64,000 bases of DNA from Branchiostoma floridae (Eukaryota > Chordata > Leptocardii > Amphioxiformes > Branchiostomatidae). The notes under the pieces were generated by a model that was not told the origin of the DNA, searched no databases, and worked only from the letters and a program-made list of their open reading frames with translations. Positions 60,060 to 64,000 of this stretch are shown piece after piece. Where the stretch lies: the NCBI RefSeq assembly GCF_000003815.2, contig NC_049992.1, positions 11,520,884-11,584,883 of the forward strand. The letters are read 5' to 3'. Numbering within the stretch: position 1 is the first letter of the stretch; each line of letters opens with the position of its first letter. Position numbers and translations under genes: made by a program.

Positions 60060-62361
60060 GCGAAGTTGAACTCAACTGCCGGACCGATTTTCACGGCCCT
60101 TCTATGGGAGTCGGTCCGGTCGTGAGAATCGGTCCTCCCTCACAGTCTTCCAAATGGAGTAAGAGTCTATGTGATGACAATGACTTTTATTAACTCGGAA
60201 ATGTCTACATGTACTTGAGTCATGACAGTCAGTTTCAGAAGTGGCTGCGGAAATATAAATATACATATAAAAGTATCACAAATCTAGTCTAACACAGAAG
60301 TTCGGCTTCTTCTCGCTTCTTGTGTAGGATAACGTGAAAATGTAGGATTAACTCGGACATAAACATTGTTTTAACATTCAAGTTTTTGCAGTAGTGGGAT
60401 TGACAGAAGTTGTGGTGTTATGATTTCTTTAGAAGTGCTGAAAATACTTATTTACTCAATCTTATTAAGTCTTTTGAATTATGTCTACATATCTCCTATG
60501 TCCCATGAGTCCCATGAGCTACCATAGTTAGGTTGCCCCATCTTATGGAGTATTTTGAATTATGTCTACCCCACTCTTANNNNNNNNNNNNNNNNNNNNN
60601 NNNNNNNNNNNNNNNNNNNNNNNNNNNNNNNNNNNNNNNNNNNNNNNNNNNNNNNNNNNNNNNNNNNNNNNNNNNNNNNATAGGGAGTTGAGATTGAATG
60701 AATACAATTATTATACAATGTGATACTACTAATAATTAAACATCATATCTACAAGCTATGTACAGGCAGCACAGCTATGAATAATGTCTCTTGAATGCAG
60801 GCAGAGTCTCATAAGTCTGACATCCGTGCTATATGCTAGCCCACATTCATAAGGATTTTAATTTTATTCTTTCTACTTTTGTAGTTGTCTACATTGTACT
60901 GTGCGGATATTCTGGCCTTTCCAAATATACTCTCCAGTTGAATATTCCAGTAACGGTCAGCTGTTCCCTCTTCGTCCCTATCCACAGTTACAGTGCCGCA
61001 GGGGTACGTACTTGACGATTACGTCAGACGATGGCGGTTCCAGTAGGTCAATGTTCGAAGCAGCTGCGGGTAAACGTCTTTCGGTATGTCGTCAAGGTAA
61101 GTAAGCACGATGTTCCAATGCGTCGAGTTACCAGAGTTCAACTTAGCACAACTTTAGGCAACTAAGTCAAAATCTGTACACTGCATTTCAGCTAACAAGG
61201 CATAGATAAGCTTACCTGACTCATGAATGCCGAAGTTCCAATTTCTACAATGTTTTCTGGTTGTTACGAATTGACAAGAAAGAGAAGAGAATTGTTCTTG
61301 TACTTCAATTTTAACCTTTGTTCTTTGCGTGCGTTCTCCCTACGTACAGCAGCTCCTGAGATGAACATTAGCTAACTGTGACGACCATCCATGTGGTGAC
61401 TTAGTCCATGTAGAACACCAACAGACGTGCAGCGATAGTAGCAAATTTATGAGGGTGACTTTATAATAATCCATTATTGCTAGCATCACTATTATTATAG
61501 TATATAAAACGGGTAAAACTGTGTTCTCTCGTGATCTAACGCACAGGCCAACCTACCGGACAAGAGCGACGACGACGAGGTGTTCCTGACAGACATATAT
61601 TATGTCCATCAGAACGACACATTCCCACCACACCCAACATAGAGACTCTTACCGCCACAAGGGAAGTAGGTCGAGTCCCTTCACGAAAAGTGGCCATCGC
61701 TGAGAGGAGCCAGAATATACGTTTGTGCGGCTTGAACATTCTTAACAGAAGGGAGCCACACAACATCCAGAACAGCGCCATCGACAGAAGGAAGGCACTG
61801 TGAGGGAAGTAGAGGCCAGTAGCAGAGCCAAGACGTACAGCCGATAGTTGTGATCATACTTGTCCATGTATAGAAAACCTGACATGACACCAGTTATAGA
61901 ATTCACGGATTGACTGACTGTTTATATCACGAATATGTATTTTAGTGTATACATTGTAGTAGTTGATTTTACATGTATATGAATGGACCGTAGATGAAAT
62001 AGCCGTTGTTTTGTGGTTTGACAAGACCTGTCTGTTTGATACGCCAAAATGTGACCACGAGATATAATGTATTTGTATGACAGATAGTCAGAGAGTAAAG
62101 ATCAGAAGAGAAATTAAGATCCTCAGCTAAGACCGAGGTTAGCGAGGTCAGCATTACTAGTATATAGTAACGTCAAACCACCTTAACAGTCTCCCGTGCC
62201 CAGTGTACGGAAAACCTTGTCTCTGCGTCCTTCCTTTATTATAGCTGTGCTAGTCTTCAAAGCAGAATCTAAACAACTTGAACCCATTGGTTTCATGGCT
62301 TGTTTGAAACGATGTGACTTATTAATTTTTCAAAATCAGGCTTTACGTAATCTGTATCTAA
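60060..62361. other. unassigned DNA
   Basis: Holds a 100-N gap (60580-60679). A possible plus-strand exon (60983-61096, acceptor CTATCCACAG, donor CGTCAAG|GTAAGTA) and a following open stretch from 61547 have good splice-like ends, but the product has no recognisable domain, so no gene is called. Confidence 0.35.
60580..60679. other. assembly gap, 100 N
   Basis: Placeholder-size gap. GAATTATGTCTAC repeats just before it (60477 and 60557). Confidence 0.98.
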
Positions 62362-62363
62362 TA

Positions 62364-63714
62364 TAGCCGGTATAACCGCCCTTCGGCGTAACACACCAGC
62401 TTCAATTGCAAACGACAACCACCTGAAAGCACATCATTTCATATTTCATAAAAAGATATCGACAAAAATCTGTGACATATTGGTCTTCATTATTTCTTTG
62501 ACCTCGTGAAAGCATATCATCCCACCTTGTAAAAGCAAAGCTCAAAAGATGTTGGCAAAACTTGCGCTACATTGGTCTTGTCTTCTTTAAAACATCTTAT
62601 TTTCCTACCACTAAAAATCAGGCTCTCTATTACTCCGAACGATTTATTAACCACTTGACAGCATTTCATTCCATATTGTAAAAAGCGCAGGCTTATAGAG
62701 ACATAACGGCAAAAAGCTGGGACATATTGGTCTTCATTGCAAATTCATAAAGCATGCAAAACATCGTAATAATCTGTGTGTGCGGCTTATGATATGCAAG
62801 GAGCGTAGTCATTCCCGGCTATGTAAAAAGACCGTTCCCTTAAATCATTAATCCCTGAAAACAAAGAATGCCGTGGCAAAGAAAATAACAGCTAGAATAG
62901 TCCTCAATTGCCAGTGTATGGACGACACCCCTACGGTTTAGCCAAAAATCAATTCCCAAGGGAATGCANNNNNNNNNNNNNNNNNNNNNNNNNNNNNNNN
63001 NNNNNNNNNNNNNNNNNNNNNNNNNNNNNNNNNNNNNNNNNNNNNNNNNNNNNNNNNNNNNNNNNNNNTTCAAAGCGATCGTAATACTGTAGAAAATGCC
63101 TCCGCCCCCTAAGGCGTCGCCAAAAAAAGGAGCCCACCGGGTAGTTAACGAGCTTTTTTCACTTTCAGGCGTGTCCTGTGCGGCTACCGATTATATCTGG
63201 GCACGGTCGGGCCCCGGCTTGAGTTAAAATCAACCCGGGACCGGGTGACAAATAGACGCCGTACTCTAATCCGGAGCACATCGAGATGTAACGTTACCCC
63301 CGCGGTATCCGGCAGTCCACTGGGACAAATTTGTGGCTACGGTGCCCGGCCAAGGATACAGCCTCTACGGGCATCGGTGCAAATGGGACCGTAACAAAAC
63401 CCAATTAAGATGACATTCCGGTAACTCAACCAAATAGATTGTAGACTGATTTTAAATATCTTGTTGTAGAGTTATTGAGAGTTCTGCAGAGTTAGAGTTT
63501 GTGTTACACGAACGAGGTGACGTTGTACAGAACAGGTAGTACTGCTTATAAATTTCCTGCAGTACATGTAACTATGCAGTATAATAAAGTACAAGAATAA
63601 TAAAAACTTATATGATACCTTCGTTCGGGTCGTTCGGTGTAATATAACCAGCTGCTGCCGCGCCGCGTACCCGCGAAGCTGGTGTGTTACGCCGAACGGC
63701 GGTTATACCGGCTA
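62364..63714. mobile_element. TIR element with TA target site
   Basis: TAGCCGGTATAACCGCCCTT then CGGCGTAACACACCAGCTTC at the left end is mirrored at 63673-63714 with one difference (about 42 bp). TA flanks both ends (62362-62363, 63715-63716). The interior has three diverged copies of a roughly 100-bp repeat ending in ACATTGGTCTT (62400-62750), a 100-N gap and CpG-rich sequence near the right end. No transposase frame. Confidence 0.8.
62969..63068. other. assembly gap, 100 N
   Basis: Placeholder-size gap inside the TIR element at 62364-63714. Confidence 0.98.
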
Positions 63715-63716
63715 TA

Positions 63717-64000
63717 TAAACTCGGCACAAAAAGTTTGGAATATGAACTTTGGCTGATCATATTTCCGTTGTTTCTGCATCAATTTTAATGTGTTATATA
63801 TCAGTAGAAAGCGTGTGTGATTTCCTTTTATATGGTATCAAACTCCTCATGATTTTAAATTCGTGAAAAGAGCACCAGGGTTACTTACGTCAGTGGGTCA
63901 CGAAAAAAATGTGCCAAAATTTCAATTTTTGTGTTCAACTCTGTATCATCCTGCTTGTATGGTTGTGGGTGTCAAGGATTCAATCTATCCTTTTTTTCAC
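63717..64000. other. no feature seen
   Basis: AT-rich DNA up to the window edge. No exon or repeat terminus recognised. Confidence 0.5.

Noticed and set aside
61536..61890. Hydrophobic minus-strand frames (FWMLCGSLLLRM)
   Set aside because: Two overlapping frames would need a frameshift or an unsupported splice; no family recognised and no flanking exons.

Overview
The window is animal (not microbial) DNA: intron-rich genes with GT-AG splice sites, long AT-rich introns and many short transposon remnants. A tandem pair of Toll-like receptor genes, a cytosolic PheRS beta gene, a divergent homeobox gene and a repeat load of this kind fit a cephalochordate (amphioxus, Branchiostoma) best. That assignment is inference; no species-diagnostic sequence was tested. 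Eight runs of N show that this is a draft assembly.

Layout. (1) 1.7-11.4 kb: two minus-strand Toll-like receptor genes, A and B, in a tandem duplication of about 5.7 kb per unit. Each has a 5'UTR exon, a signal-peptide exon and one large exon for the LRRs, transmembrane segment and TIR domain. Gene B carries a 100-N gap whose real size should be 45 bp. (2) 12.7-18.8 kb: plus-strand FARSB (13 exons, residues ~115 to the end; the 5' exons are absent). One intron is a textbook U12-type AT-AC intron. (3) 19.8-25.1 kb: plus-strand six-exon gene for a 1,164-residue protein with a divergent homeodomain. (4) 25.0-46.9 kb: minus-strand coiled-coil gene, 28 coding exons, 1,106 residues, probably CCDC150. 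It meets the homeobox gene tail to tail. Its introns hold a minisatellite with six RE1/NRSE-like motifs, a large extra exon or nested ORF, a 980-bp tandem repeat of a TTAA-flanked element, hAT-like MITEs and a TIR-bounded element made of arrays of CAGCACTGG-nnnn-CCAGTGCTG palindromes. (5) 47.3-47.6 kb: an apparently intact 7SL (SRP) RNA gene on the minus strand with a Pol III terminator. It shares a 12-bp E-box palindrome with the neighbouring coiled-coil gene promoter. (6) 49.7-50.1 kb: an orphan last exon of a class A GPCR. (7) 51.7-53.7 kb: three minus-strand exons of a gene with an unnamed, probably extracellular domain. (8) 53.9-64 kb: gap-rich DNA dominated by TIR elements, a tRNA-derived SINE and duplicated segments, with no gene I can support.

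The genes do not form one pathway: innate immune receptors, a tRNA synthetase, a transcription factor, a probably structural coiled-coil protein and the SRP RNA. The points most worth following up are the TIR BB-loop change shared by both TLRs, the AT-AC intron, the 7SL gene, the RE1-like repeat arrays and the palindrome-array element.
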